The notes under the pieces are model-generated. The model was not told the DNA's origin. It did not search any database and was given only the letters and a program-made list of their open reading frames with translations. From assembly GCA_963210315.1 (NCBI GenBank), contig OY723252.1:1581401-1645400 (forward strand): a DNA stretch of 64,000 nucleotides, written 5' to 3'. The position numbers and the translations under genes are program-made. Source of the stretch: Rhynchopus euleeides (Eukaryota; Euglenozoa; Diplonemea; Diplonemida; Diplonemidae). This document shows positions 11,059 through 21,361 of the stretch, one piece after another (within the stretch, counting starts at the first letter, position 1; every line of letters starts with the position of its first letter).

Positions 11059-11715
11059 ATGGCCAGCAGTGCGGCTGATGAAGTGTCCCTGCTTTATGGC
11101 GCGGGCAGCGTCGCAAGCAGCGCCACACGCGAGCGCATCCGGGAAGTGCAGCGGCAGCTGCAGGAGGAGCGGACCAGGCGGCAGCTAGCAGAGAACACAC
11201 TGCAGGAGGCCATCGGGGGGTCAGCGCAGGCAACAGGATCCTGCCAGAGCGCCGCATCGTCGCGCTCCGCCGCACGGCAGGGCATGCCCCTCTCTCGCGG
11301 GTCGCTGCGGCTGACGGAGCGCAACCTGCGTGAGGTGGGCAACCAGATGGGGCCCCTGCCGCTCGCCATCCCCACACACCACCCCGTGTCGCAGCTGTCG
11401 CACGTCCCCAGCAATGCCGTTGGCAATGATGCCAGCCGGCGCACCCAAGGCACAGCCCTGCCGAACGTCAGGACAGAGCCTGCCAAGTCAGCCGGGCCCT
11501 ACTGCAGCAGGCCCACCGGGCTGCTGTCTGCCGATGTGTCTGGGGTGCCGCCTCGGGCAGCACGGACTCGCAAGCCGCCCATCCCCAAGGCGAACATTGC
11601 AAAGTCTGCAGTGTCTCACCAGAAGAAACGTGCGCCCTCGGCAGATGTGTGGCTCCACCAAGAAAGGCAGAGTGGCAACAAGCTCCGATTCCTCTTCAGG
11701 GACAGCTGGGCGTGA
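11059..11715 (+). CDS. Hypothetical 218-aa protein with N-terminal coiled coil
   Basis: The start is the ATG just after the acceptor-like TTTGCAG at 11050-11056; upstream in-frame sequence is low-complexity. Residues about 22-50 (ATRERIREVQRQLQEERTRR) form a charged heptad-like coiled coil. The rest is Ser/Arg/Pro-rich and probably disordered, ending at TGA in 11713-11715. No enzyme motif is visible. A small cytoskeletal or scaffold protein is possible, but nothing shows it directly. Confidence 0.6.
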   Translation: MASSAADEVSLLYGAGSVASSATRERIREVQRQLQEERTRRQLAENTLQEAIGGSAQATGSCQSAASSRSAARQGMPLSRGSLRLTERNLREVGNQMGPLPLAIPTHHPVSQLSHVPSNAVGNDASRRTQGTALPNVRTEPAKSAGPYCSRPTGLLSADVSGVPPRAARTRKPPIPKANIAKSAVSHQKKRAPSADVWLHQERQSGNKLRFLFRDSWA

Positions 11716-12376
11716 AGGAGTGGGAGGTGGCGGTGGGGTGTGGTGTGGCGGACTCTCATTTACACTTGCCGTGTGTCCGGCCCGGGTTGTGTTTTTTTTT
11801 GTTGCTGAGTGTGTTAACAAAAAAGTGGTGGCGGTGACGTATCCTGGGCAGCAGTGTCTGGGTGTGTCTCAGTTCGGCGAGTTGCAGTTTGTGGGGCAGG
11901 AACCCTACCCCTCTACCGCTTGTTATAGCCGAGCCCCAGTGCCATTAGATAGATGCATGTTGTTGTTTCTGCCTTCTTGCTGCCGTTGGTGTGGGGGTTT
12001 GTTTGAAGACGCATGATGACACCAGTTAAAGCAACATTGGTCCATTCCCTGAAGCCAACACGGCTTGTGACTTCCACTTTAACTTAAAGACAGAAGGAAC
12101 CTGACTCCACCACTTTGTGTTGCATCGGCAGTGCGGCAGTTGGGGCACACAACACTGCAAGGCACATGATGACGCTATGCCACCAGCAGGTGTTGTGCTG
12201 GAGTCGCATGCATCGAGTGCATGCTAACGCCGTGTATGGGTTGCTCCTGTTTGCACTGGTTTAGGCGCACAAAACGTGACTTTTTCCGCACCCCAGTCTG
12301 ACCCCCACACACCTTCCCTGCAGCCTCCCTCTCTTCCTCCTGGGATCACACCACCACAGAGCACGGCAACACAGTC
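11716..12376. other. Intergenic with dispersed ~160-bp repeat
   Basis: Contains 12012-12189, the fullest copy of a repeat whose two halves recur at 16706-16799 and 16898-16992. No coding sequence is evident. Confidence 0.55.
12012..12189 (+). repeat. Dispersed ~160-bp repeat, full copy
   Basis: It begins CATGATGACACCAGTTAAAG and carries CACATGATGACGCT near its end, so the unit closes on itself like one period of a tandem repeat. Its second half matches 16706-16799 and its first half 16898-16992, both nearly exactly. A 29-bp piece is also at 16353-16381. Confidence 0.8.
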
Positions 12377-13660
12377 ATGGTGATGGAGGTGTTCCTGAGA
12401 GACGAGCCGACAGGGTCGACGCACGCTGCCGACATCGGGCTCGACGACAAGCCCTGCAGGCTGAAGGGCATCGCACAGGAGGTGTTCCGCTACCCTGCTG
12501 GTGTCGAGGAGGCTGACGTGCAGCTGTCGGTGGGGGGCGAAGCGGTGTGCGATGACGCGCCTCTGTGTTCTGCAGGTGTCGAAGCCGGGTGTGTGGTTGA
12601 CGTGTCCCTGTGTCCCGACCGCCACCTCGATGCGGTGCGCAGCGGGGTGAAGCGTCTGTGGGAGGTCCCACTGTGGGTGACGACGCCTGCAGAGGTCTTG
12701 CAATCTGTTCATGGGGAGGGCCCGCACTGGTTGCGAAGCGCGCACAGTACCGTGAAGAGAAATCGTGAGATCGTTCTCGGTGCAGTTAAACGCAACAACA
12801 TCGCCCTCTTCTACGTAGATGACAACCTGAAGAGTGATCGTGACTTCATGCTTGCGGCAATCCAACACAGTGACGGGGACACCCTCGAATACGCAGATGA
12901 CAGCCTGAAGAGCGATCGTGACTTCATGATTGCGGCAATCCAACACAGCGACACGGACGCCCTCGAGTTCGCAGATGACAGCCTGAAGAGCGATCACGAC
13001 TTCATGATTGCGGCAATCAAGCACAGTGACAGCGCCCTCTCCTACGTAGACGACAGTCTGAAGAGCGATCGTGACTTCATGATGGAGGCATCGCAGGAGA
13101 CTGACGGGGACGCCCTCGAGTACGCAGATGACAGCCTGAAGAGCGATCATGACTTCATGATTGCGGCAATCAGACACAGTGGCAGGTGCGCCCTCAAGTA
13201 CGCAGATGACAGTCTGAAGAGCGATCATGACTTCATGATTGCGGCAATCCAACACAGCGACACGGACCCCCTCGTGTACGCAGATGACAGCCTGAAGAGC
13301 GATCATGACTTCATGATTGCGGCAATCAGACACAGTGGCAGGTGCGCCCTCTACTACGCAGATGACAGTCTGAAGAGCGATCGTGACTTCATGATGGAGG
13401 CATCGCAGCAGACTGACGGGGACGCCCTCTACTACGCAGATGACAGTCTGAAGAGCGATCATGACTTCATGATGGAGGCATCGCAGCAGACTGACGGGGA
13501 CGCCCTCGTGTACGCAGCTGACAGCCTGAAGAGCGATCATGATTTCATGATTGCGGCAATCCAACAGAGCGGCAGGGACGTCATTGATGACAGACCGCGC
13601 GTCCTGATGAGTGATCCAGAAGTTGCCCGTACTCTACTGAGCAACCCGCAGCAGTCGTAA
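12377..13660 (+). CDS. Ubiquitin-like plus DUF4116-repeat protein with homogenised repeats
   Basis: 427 residues. Residues about 1-75 have a beta-grasp/ubiquitin-like pattern (VFLRDEP..., LSVGGEAVCDDAPL, GVEAGCVVDVSL). From about residue 145 follow ten DUF4116-type repeats of 26 residues (one of 25) with the core YADDSLKSDRDFMIAAIQHS. The repeats are almost identical in DNA as well as protein, pointing to recent expansion or gene conversion. Repeats 5 to 7 alternate two variants (IRHSGRCAL and IQHSDTDPL), a small higher-order pattern. DUF4116 proteins are common in protists and some giant viruses, with unknown function, probably binding scaffolds. The start is the first ATG of a short MVM; no intron is needed. 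A related, diversified gene lies at 43316. Confidence 0.85.
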   Translation: MVMEVFLRDEPTGSTHAADIGLDDKPCRLKGIAQEVFRYPAGVEEADVQLSVGGEAVCDDAPLCSAGVEAGCVVDVSLCPDRHLDAVRSGVKRLWEVPLWVTTPAEVLQSVHGEGPHWLRSAHSTVKRNREIVLGAVKRNNIALFYVDDNLKSDRDFMLAAIQHSDGDTLEYADDSLKSDRDFMIAAIQHSDTDALEFADDSLKSDHDFMIAAIKHSDSALSYVDDSLKSDRDFMMEASQETDGDALEYADDSLKSDHDFMIAAIRHSGRCALKYADDSLKSDHDFMIAAIQHSDTDPLVYADDSLKSDHDFMIAAIRHSGRCALYYADDSLKSDRDFMMEASQQTDGDALYYADDSLKSDHDFMMEASQQTDGDALVYAADSLKSDHDFMIAAIQQSGRDVIDDRPRVLMSDPEVARTLLSNPQQS

Positions 13661-13977
13661 ACTGGCAGTTGCGCTGAACATCAACTGTCGCTGCCTCCTC
13701 TTCCCTCTATTCGATTCTCCCGGTTTCATTAGTTTCACCCCTGGCTTTGGCGATACAAACATATTGCGCCCCGCTGGGCCTTCCCCACCCTACGTATGTT
13801 GGCGCGACTTGGTGGGAACTACGGTGTGGCATTCACACCCAAGCATTCTGGCACGGCACAGGCCGGGCATATTCTCGGACACTACCCGCTTGTGTCTATC
13901 TACTTCCCTAGGAGGGTGTCCTACAGTTAGGAAATTTTTGAAAAATTGAGCTAATCCACCTCGCCTCCGGGCGAGGG

Positions 13978-14070
13978 TGGTCGAACGTGGGCGAATGTGG
14001 GCGAGTGTGGGCGAAAGTGCAAGAGTGCGGAAGAGGGTGGGCGAATGTGGGCGAGTGTGGGCGAATGCAT
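13978..14070 (+). repeat. 10-bp minisatellite GTGGGCGAAT, left block
   Basis: About nine units of GTGGGCGARTGTGGGCGAGT type. A GAAAGTGCAAGAGTGCGGAA interruption is also present in the right block at 14424-14600, so the blocks derive from each other. Confidence 0.8.
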
Positions 14071-14423
14071 GGGGGATTCCTAATCAGAAGACTGCAGGCA
14101 AGAAGAGGAAGCCACCGAAACGGGGGCCTCAATTAACAGCGAAACGCCAAACTTGGGAAGTGGGGGGGGAGCCGGATCTGTACTACAAGTCGCGGACTCA
14201 CTCTAGACGAAGAGGGTGTCGCGGCCGTGTGGGGAACCAAAAACCTGATGAAGGAGGTCCGTGTGTAGTGCCCAAACACGCCGTGACAGCCTCGCCAACC
14301 TGGCCAATTCAGCCAGTGGGGTATCTGCCTGGAACACAAAAAACGCTCAGAACACCAAAGGAAACTGCACGTCTTCTTTGGAATCCCCCTAAGCGGGGCA
14401 AAGCCCCTTCACTAAAGTGCTTA

Positions 14424-14600
14424 GTAATGTGGGCGACTCTGGGCGAGTGTGGCCGAGTGTGGGCGAACGTGGGCGAAAGTGCAAGAGTGCGGAAGAGGGT
14501 GGGCGAGGGTGGTCGAGTGTGGGCGAATGTGGGCGAATGCATGTGTGGGCGAGTGTGGGCGATTCTGGGCGACTGTGGGCGAGTGGTGGGCGACCCTGGG
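14424..14600 (+). repeat. 10-bp minisatellite GTGGGCGAAT, right block
   Basis: About seventeen units, same orientation as 13978-14070 and with the same internal interruption. The short reading frames through it are by-products of the repeat. Confidence 0.8.
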
Positions 14601-15024
14601 CGAATTAGTGGAGGCGAGGCGGATTAGGTCAAAAATTTGGAAAAAAATGGGGGATTTTTTGAAAAAATGGCGAAAAAAAGGGTGTGGGGAGTTGGGTCCA
14701 GTTTAGCAAAGTCCGTGTATTTGGACGCGGCCCCTCAGATAAGGAAGCCGCGTCTCAGGTGCAGGATGCGGGGTGTTGTCGAATTTCGCGGTCGAACCAC
14801 AGTGAGAGGGTTTGCGGGTTGCGGGGAGAAACCAGAACAGATATGTGTCCTCCTCGACGCAGTGCGGAAGCCCTGCAGGGCACCTCTATGAGACGGCGTC
14901 GTGGGTGTATATCACAATCGAAGGGACAGAAGAACATCAGGCCGCTGGCAAGCTGGCCGTGTATCGCACAGTTTTGGACAACATATTATGACCAGAATTA
15001 GTGCACGACGCGCTGGCACGGGCT

Positions 15025-15113
15025 GAACCGGTTCGGCGGAACCGGTTCGGTGGAACCGGTTCCAGAACCGGTTCACCGGTGAACCGGTTCCGCCCGAACC
15101 GGTTCCAGAACCG
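15025..15113. repeat. Cluster of GAACCGGTTC palindromes
   Basis: Seven or so GAACCGGTTC or near copies are packed into 90 bp with spacers of 2-8 bp. Each is a 10-bp perfect palindrome, so the segment can fold into many alternative hairpins or serve as an array of dyad sites. Confidence 0.75.
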
Positions 15114-15291
15114 ACATTTGCGAACCGGGCAAAGTGGGTCCCGTCCGGTTGGCCGTGTACCGGTCGGTGGACCGGTATACGGACCTGACCCCGCACTGAG
15201 TCATCTCAGACCTATGGGTTTCAGTCCCAGTGTCAGATTCAGACCTACTGATCCAGAACCGCACCCTCTCCTTCCACACCAATTGTATCCG

Positions 15292-15591
15292 CTGCTCATG
15301 GGTCCGAGTGACGACGATAGCAATGACGATGACTCCATAGCAAAGATGGCTACCACTGTCAAAGCTCATCTGGAACAGAAACTGTCCCAGATGGAAGTCT
15401 CCTGTATAAATACAGGGTTCGGGTTTCCCACGAGTGTAACGCAGATACGTGCAGGTGTGTCAAGAGAGTGTGCAGCTCACAGCAGTTCCTCATCCTTGGT
15501 TCTGAACCCCACAGTTCTTCGAATCACAGGGACAACAGGGAGGCCAGATCCAAACGATCAGGCTTTCCCAGACGCGGGGTTCAACTGGTGA
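15292..15591 (+). CDS. Doubtful 99-aa reading frame
   Basis: The frame runs from an ATG at about 15298 to TGA at 15589-15591, starting MGPSDDDSNDDDSIAKM and followed by a helix-like KAHLEQKLSQMEV. Upstream in-frame sequence is just the palindrome cluster. No family is recognised. It may be a fragment of a mobile-element gene or chance. Confidence 0.25.
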   Translation: MLMGPSDDDSNDDDSIAKMATTVKAHLEQKLSQMEVSCINTGFGFPTSVTQIRAGVSRECAAHSSSSSLVLNPTVLRITGTTGRPDPNDQAFPDAGFNW

Positions 15592-16705
15592 CGACCGTTG
15601 TTGAGAGACCGGAGCGGAGGTCGACGTCGGCTTATCTCATGCTACGGCAAGGGTGAGGACTCAGCCGCCACCCCGGGTGGTTTGCAGGTTGAACAGGTTG
15701 TGTGGTTCCATTGATCAACATAGGTCGGCCTGTCTGATAAGACTCAGCCACCCTGCGGGTCAATTTATTCTAAAAAGGCGCCTTTTTGACCAAAAGTCAA
15801 AATTTCCTCCCATCATGCTCCCGTACCACAGAGGCCTGCCTCTGTGTACGTGTACGTTTTGCGATGACGGGGTGTGGAACCTGGCGTAGACCGAGCTACA
15901 ACACAGGCGCCGTGGGTCAATTTTTTGTTAGTTCGGCGTAGCCAACTGGGGAAACTTTCTGTGCCTTTAGCTGGATCGTGCGTCCCCACTCACACCACTT
16001 CATCAGACCGGGGAGTGGTGTACACAAAGAGTGGGGTCTGCGTTCCAACAAAACAACTTTCGGCAGTAATTGGTTTGTTGTCTCGTTTTGCTGTCACTTT
16101 ACGATCCAGCGGGGGCACATATAGTTTTTTTAGAAAAGGCCTTGACCAAAGGCATCCCCCTAACACTTAATTGCTCTGCTTCAACCTGAACCGACCCTCT
16201 AGGCAGCGTGAGGTGGCTACGTCGAGCCACTTCGTGGACAGCTGCAGTACCCTTCCCTTGTGTTCCTCTGTCAGGGGAACAACACAATAGCAGTAGGCTA
16301 GGCGTATTTAAACGTCTGATAAACTTCTGATAGAAGAGGTCTCAGGCGCCCCATTAAAGACAGAAGGAACCTGACTCCACCCCACTCTGGGAACCATGAC
16401 ACACCCCCATACGAAGTGCACCATCCGCCACCCAGCGCCCTTCGGCGTCGCCCCCCAGACTGAGCGCTCTCTCCCCCACAACGTTTCTGGAAACAAGTAG
16501 ACTCTACCTTTGTCAGCTGACAACATTGACGGTGCTGATCGGTTCTTGGCGAAAGATGCTGATTGAGCATACCCCCACAACGTTTCGCCTTGCAGGGCAA
16601 CTGGAGACTTCCGCAGGATGCCACCCCGCCCCACCTCCTCCTCTTGGCTCGGTTTGTGTGTTGCTGTCACCTCATCACACCTCACGCCCTTTTTGTTGTG
16701 CCTCC

Positions 16706-16799
16706 AGAACCTGACTGCACCACTTTGTGTTGCATCGGCAGTGCGGCAGTTGGGGCACACAACACTGCAAGGCACATGATGACGCTGTACCACCAGCAG
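16706..16799 (+). repeat. Dispersed ~160-bp repeat, second half
   Basis: Near-exact copy of 12100-12189 (ACTTTGTGTTGCATCGGCAG, CACATGATGACGCT). Confidence 0.8.
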
Positions 16800-16897
16800 C
16801 GTGACGCCATGTGCGTGTGAGTCGTGCAACAATAGAACAGAAGCGAGACCTGACTGCCCTAGACCTCTGCAGGCAAGGATGTGCTGGGATGCACAGC

Positions 16898-16992
16898 ACA
16901 TGATGACACCAGTTAAAGCAACATTGGTCCATTCCCTGAAGCCAACACGGCTTGTGACTTCCACTTTAACTTAAAGACAGAAGGAACCTGAT
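16898..16992 (+). repeat. Dispersed ~160-bp repeat, first half
   Basis: Near-exact copy of 12012-12104 (ATGATGACACCAGTTAAAGC through AGACAGAAGGAACCTGA). It lies after the second half, as expected from a piece of a tandem array with unrelated DNA in between. Confidence 0.8.
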
Positions 16993-17562
16993 CGCAGTGC
17001 GAGAAGAGGTGCAAAGGCGGCATGGTGATGTGCAGAAACACGCACGCGTCTTTTCTGCCTTGATAATTATTCTGAACAACTGGGTGATATTTTTCTGTGC
17101 CTTTCGTTGGACCTTGCCCGACCCCCAACATCTGCTGTACAGTAGGCCCTGTCTTCCGGAGAGGGAGCAAACGCCTCGTACTGCCTCCACCATCACACAC
17201 ACCACACACCACCACCCTCCATCACAGCCCTCACCCTTGTATCCATTCTTGAATCTGCACATCTCCTTCTCTCTCTCTCTCTCGCCCGCTCTCTCGGAAA
17301 CACCACCGAGGCATTGCGACCTTACCTAATCCCACGCAGCAGCCAACACCTACAAGACAGAGTCTGTTTCACCACCTCCCCTCCCCCTGCCCTGATACGG
17401 ACAACATATCTGGTGCAGTGACTACAAAAAAAAAGGACTAACATTGCAAGAAGGTGCTGGGAGGCTTACTTTTCCATTCACTCTCGACGATCAAATCCCC
17501 CTGCACTGATGCGCTGACGCACCGCTCTTCCCACGCCCCCCCCCCCCGTCTCTCTCTCTTCA

Positions 17563-20460
17563 ATGCCTGAGAGCGTAGTTCTGCCGCCTGTCGCCAGGCG
17601 TGATAAACGACATGTTCGATTCGACAAAAAGGCGAAACGTGATGACGGCCCATCTGTGCCTGACGCCGAGGCCGCAGTCGCTCAAATCGCCCGCCAGTCC
17701 ATGGCGCTGTTCCTCACGGTGCGCAACGCTTGCTCCACCCAGAGCAATGTCTCCATGGCGCTGTTTCAGGACAGCGTGCTGCTGTGGAGTGCACAGGCCA
17801 ACGGGCGCGGCACCCGAAATGTCATATCCCTTCCCTCGGGTGAGACAGCACCTCCCCCTGATGGAGTAGACCCGCAGGCACACCCGCAGGGTAAGCCTGA
17901 TGCTCACGAGGATAGTCAGTCGTTCCACCCGACACCACCACCACCTCGAGATGCACCAGGCACACCCCCTTTTGACCTGGACAGCGTCTCCGTCTGCGAT
18001 TCTGTCGACTCCCCAGAAGGGGGTCCCGGCGGGGATGGGGCTAACCGCAACGCGCTTCCTCCTGCCAGTGGGTTCAGCATGAAGGTCAGCACGGGGATCT
18101 CTTCGAAGAACGTGCCTGCCAAGGCGCGGGGTGCCTCCTTCCGCAACCCAACACAGAGGAACGGGGTGGCCTTTGTGGAGCGTGCTGTGCAGACGCTCAA
18201 CGAGGATTTGCACAACGAGGCGAGGATTCGGGCGTCGCGGAGCTACCGGAAGATATCAAAGTTTTACAAAGCGGAGCTGGGGGCGCTGCAGGGAACGGTG
18301 GAGGAGCTGACGCAGGCAAATGAGGATCTGGCGCAGGGCGGGGGAAAATACGCTGCACTTGCAAAGGAGAATGCTTCCATGACACGGGCGGCGGAGGAAT
18401 ACCGTGCGAAGATCTCGGATCTCGCGGAGCTGGTGGCGCGGTGCAGCGACCGGATTGCGAGGCTCGAATCGGATCTGGATGACAAGCGGGCGAAGCTCGG
18501 GGCGCCGCAGAAGATGCAGTGGGAGTGCCTGCAGACCGTCTTCCCAGATTTTCTCCTCCCGGCGCAGCGCACAGATGACAACATCCTGAAGGAACTCATT
18601 GAGCGGGTTGAGGTTCTATTCGAAACCCAGAAGGAGGCTGGATCACGGATTCTGGAGCTGCAGTCCAAAATAGAAGCTGCGGATAAAGCTGCTGCAAGGC
18701 AGGCTGATTCAATAGAGAGTATGAACCAACAAGCCCAGGAGCAAGAGGAGGAGATCAGGAGCCTGCAGGATGAGATCGCGAAGCAACACGACGAACTCCA
18801 CCAGAAGAGGCAGATAACGACGCTGACGAAGGAGGAGACGCAGCAGCTGGAGAATCAGAAGGCATTTCTTTCCGATCTCCTCCTCCTGAGTCATAAGAGG
18901 GCTGCGCGGTGCTTCTATGGGGTGCAGAAGCCGTTCTTCTCCGGGCTGGGGAAAGGGAAGGCGGTCCCCGCCTTCCTGCGGTACCACGGGCAGATCCCGA
19001 ACCTCAACATCGACCTGCCGACGCTGGAGAGGGTGATCCATTTGATATGGCTCCACCGTGAGATCGATCTGTTCGCGCGCCTCGACCAACACAGCAAGCA
19101 GAGCATCACCAACATCGACTCGCCTCTCGGCACCCCGATGGGATCACCTGCCGGGGCGCCCCGAAGGGCCAGCGGTTTCGACACAGCCGCGCCTCCCTCA
19201 GACGCGGGGGACCCCCCCAGCTCTGCTGGTGGAGGACAGCCGCCGGGGAGCGGGGGGGCAAGCCCGCAGCCTCAGCCAGGCCGGCACCTCGGCGCGTACG
19301 TCATCCCGAACAGCTGTGGACTGGTGCCGCACGACCAGCAGAAGGACACGGGGTTTGACAGGCGGAGGAACCGGATTGCCGAAACACGCCTCCGCTGGGC
19401 CGTGGTGGGGCTGTCCTCCCTGGAGGATAGGTGGGTGGAGTTCGGTCGGATGGACTATGCGAACACGGTGGGGGAAACGAGGGGGGAGCTTGCGAAGCTG
19501 CGCCCTTTCAACGAGCATATCCATGTGTTTCTGACGGAGAATTTTTCAAACGCATACGAGGCCGCCTACTCCTTACACAACGCTGCAGAGAGGCACTGCC
19601 TCACGCCAGACGTCGAACTCTTCCAGGCCATTGCCTCTGGGGACTTCTCCGATGAGATCTACTTCGACCAGCAGGCGATGCTCGACAAGCTAAAGCTCCT
19701 GCTGCTCGAAGAAGATGCATCCTACAACCAGGACGGCAGCGAAGAGATCTCGTGGACCGCCTCCCTCCGCATGGAGAGCGGCCGCCCGAAGCTGCTGCTC
19801 TTCAGGCAGCCCGATGACTTCCCTCAGATCCCCTCATGGAAGAGCACAGGAAAGCTGCCTGGGCACCGTATGATCGACGCGCTGGAGTCCTTCTTTCAGA
19901 ATAGGGAGCCGAGCGATGTGACGGCGCTGCACCTTGCCCTATCTGAAGCACTGCGGCCGCACCAGGCGCAGGGGGTTGGGCTGGCTGGCGTGTCGCCACA
20001 CATCAAGAACCCTGCAGGCGAGGCTGTCGTCGAGAGGCTCCGCGAGCTGGAGTCGGCAGTCGTCCCCTATAAGGCGCTGTTTGCTCCGGATGCGAAGTAT
20101 CCAGAGAGGCTGTTTCTGGATGAGCTAAAGAGGCAGCACCTGCGTGATGCCCGGAAGACGGCCCTGCAGATCCGCAAGGCGTTCGCCTCGGCTGCCGGGA
20201 TCGGGTGTGGGAAGACGCAGATCATCCTGAAGGTTGTGGTGCGGAACATCCTGGCGTTTGACAGAAACACCCCGGATGAGGTTATCCGCTACCTCGACGT
20301 TGTGGTGAGGGACAGCATGGCGCGGCAGCCGCTGTTTACGTGTAGCGCTGACCTGCCTCCCGAGCCATACGAGCTTGAGCCTCTTCTCCAGAAGGCGAAG
20401 GCGACCATGTATCGCAAGTACCTCAACCCAGCAGCTGTGTGCGAGGAGGATGCGAGGTGA
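17563..20460 (+). CDS. 965-aa coiled-coil protein, function unknown
   Basis: Intronless frame from the ATG at 17563, preceded by a C/CT-rich leader, to TGA at 20458-20460. Residues about 1-60 are basic. Residues about 230-440 form a long coiled coil (ELTQANEDLAQ, then repeated QAQEQEEEIRSLQDEI heptads). Residues 530-585 are a Pro/Gly/Ser-rich linker, and the remaining 380 residues look globular with charged helices and no recognised motif. The layout (basic head, coiled coil, linker, globular tail) suits a cytoskeletal or flagellar structural protein, but that is inference. Codon use and GC content match neighbouring genes. Confidence 0.75.
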   Translation: MPESVVLPPVARRDKRHVRFDKKAKRDDGPSVPDAEAAVAQIARQSMALFLTVRNACSTQSNVSMALFQDSVLLWSAQANGRGTRNVISLPSGETAPPPDGVDPQAHPQGKPDAHEDSQSFHPTPPPPRDAPGTPPFDLDSVSVCDSVDSPEGGPGGDGANRNALPPASGFSMKVSTGISSKNVPAKARGASFRNPTQRNGVAFVERAVQTLNEDLHNEARIRASRSYRKISKFYKAELGALQGTVEELTQANEDLAQGGGKYAALAKENASMTRAAEEYRAKISDLAELVARCSDRIARLESDLDDKRAKLGAPQKMQWECLQTVFPDFLLPAQRTDDNILKELIERVEVLFETQKEAGSRILELQSKIEAADKAAARQADSIESMNQQAQEQEEEIRSLQDEIAKQHDELHQKRQITTLTKEETQQLENQKAFLSDLLLLSHKRAARCFYGVQKPFFSGLGKGKAVPAFLRYHGQIPNLNIDLPTLERVIHLIWLHREIDLFARLDQHSKQSITNIDSPLGTPMGSPAGAPRRASGFDTAAPPSDAGDPPSSAGGGQPPGSGGASPQPQPGRHLGAYVIPNSCGLVPHDQQKDTGFDRRRNRIAETRLRWAVVGLSSLEDRWVEFGRMDYANTVGETRGELAKLRPFNEHIHVFLTENFSNAYEAAYSLHNAAERHCLTPDVELFQAIASGDFSDEIYFDQQAMLDKLKLLLLEEDASYNQDGSEEISWTASLRMESGRPKLLLFRQPDDFPQIPSWKSTGKLPGHRMIDALESFFQNREPSDVTALHLALSEALRPHQAQGVGLAGVSPHIKNPAGEAVVERLRELESAVVPYKALFAPDAKYPERLFLDELKRQHLRDARKTALQIRKAFASAAGIGCGKTQIILKVVVRNILAFDRNTPDEVIRYLDVVVRDSMARQPLFTCSADLPPEPYELEPLLQKAKATMYRKYLNPAAVCEEDAR

Positions 20461-21361
20461 TGTTGCTTTTGAAGGGGGTGAAGGAGGTGAACAAGGCTGG
20501 GGGAGGGGGGGGGGGGTGTTTGTGTGAAAGAGAATCATCGTGGGAGGGGGGGCGTGTGTGTGTGGTGTGCGGATGCGAGCTGGCACATGCCTCTTCGTTT
20601 GGCCTGCTTTGCTGGGGTGTCTCTTGCGCCTTGCCAGGCGTCAAGCCAGCCGTCCCGCTGGAAAGCCAACCCAGGCCTTGCTGCCCCATGTGTCCACTTT
20701 CGTGCTCACGGGGGAAGTGGCTCAAATAGTCCGGGATCGGGCAGACCCGAAGCACCCCACCCCACCCCACCCCATCCCCACCCTACCCTCACCACCCCAG
20801 CGTTGCGCTGGATATCGGCACTGTCCTGCATGGAGGGTGAACAGAGAGAGGTAGATTGTCTGCATATCATGCTTTCTGCGTTCCTTGCCGGGTGGTGCCG
20901 ATTGAAGACCCTCTTATCAAGGGTTGCTCGGAACACGGCCAAGAAGCGTTCAAAAGGATGCTGTGTACGATGACTACAGGAGGCCACATGGGCATGTATA
21001 GTAGAGTGTTGTGTATGTCGTCCGCAAAGCTCCTGCCGTGGGTGAGTCACAGGGTTGCAGCACCGACCCGCATCCATGTCCCTGGTAGGCTCAATGGCAG
21101 GAGCGAGACAGTTGTTGTGGTTTCAGTGTGGTGTTGTGTCGTGTTGTTCTGCATTCGTGGTGTGGATGATGACAACCTTTTCAAATTCTTGCTTGAGTGC
21201 TTCGGCTCGCTGAGGGCAGACATCTCGGACAATGGAGTTACCTCCGACACACACACCCCACACCGACATCCACTTCCGCCTTGTGCGGAAGGTGAAGGGT
21301 TGGAACTGGCTGCCGACTGAGGCGTGGCCACACACCCCCCACCTCACAGGGACCCACAAAG
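20461..21361. other. Intergenic
   Basis: G-run at 20505-20518, CACCCCACC repeats near 20755-20800, no coding sequence recognised. Confidence 0.5.

Larger units (their letters stand above)
13928..14640. mobile_element. ~710-bp TIR element carrying two 10-bp minisatellites
   Basis: The left end (AAATTTTTGA..., then CTAATCCACCTCGCCTCC at 13951-13968) and the right end (GGAGGCGAGGCGGATTAG, then TCAAAAATTT, about 14610-14638) are inverted copies. Just inside each end is a GTGGGCGAAT-type array (13978-14070 and 14424-14600) in direct orientation. The middle (14085-14420) has no clear gene. No certain target duplication was found. Confidence 0.6.
14641..16330. other. Element-like region with fragmentary coding signal
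   Basis: Composition is less G/C-homopolymeric than the surroundings. It includes a short protein-like frame at 14845-14991 (ends YRTVLDNIL, stop), a cluster of GAACCGGTTC palindromes at 15025-15113, a frame at 15292-15591 (acidic start MGPSDDDSNDDDS), a TATAAATA at 15402 and a palindrome TAAAAAGGCGCCTTTTT near 15771. These look like remnants of inserted DNA rather than a working gene. Confidence 0.35.
16331..17562. other. Intergenic with split copies of dispersed repeats
   Basis: Holds repeat pieces at 16353-16381, 16706-16799, 16898-16992 and 17470-17495, and a block at about 16434-16490 (CAGCGCCCTTC...) echoed at about 46478-46550. CT/TC tracts at 17265-17285 and C-runs precede the next gene. 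No coding sequence is seen. Confidence 0.5.

Noticed and set aside
12224-13564. 446-codon antisense frame over the first DUF4116 gene
   Set aside because: Open only because the sense repeats lack antisense stops; the sense strand gives a known repeat family.
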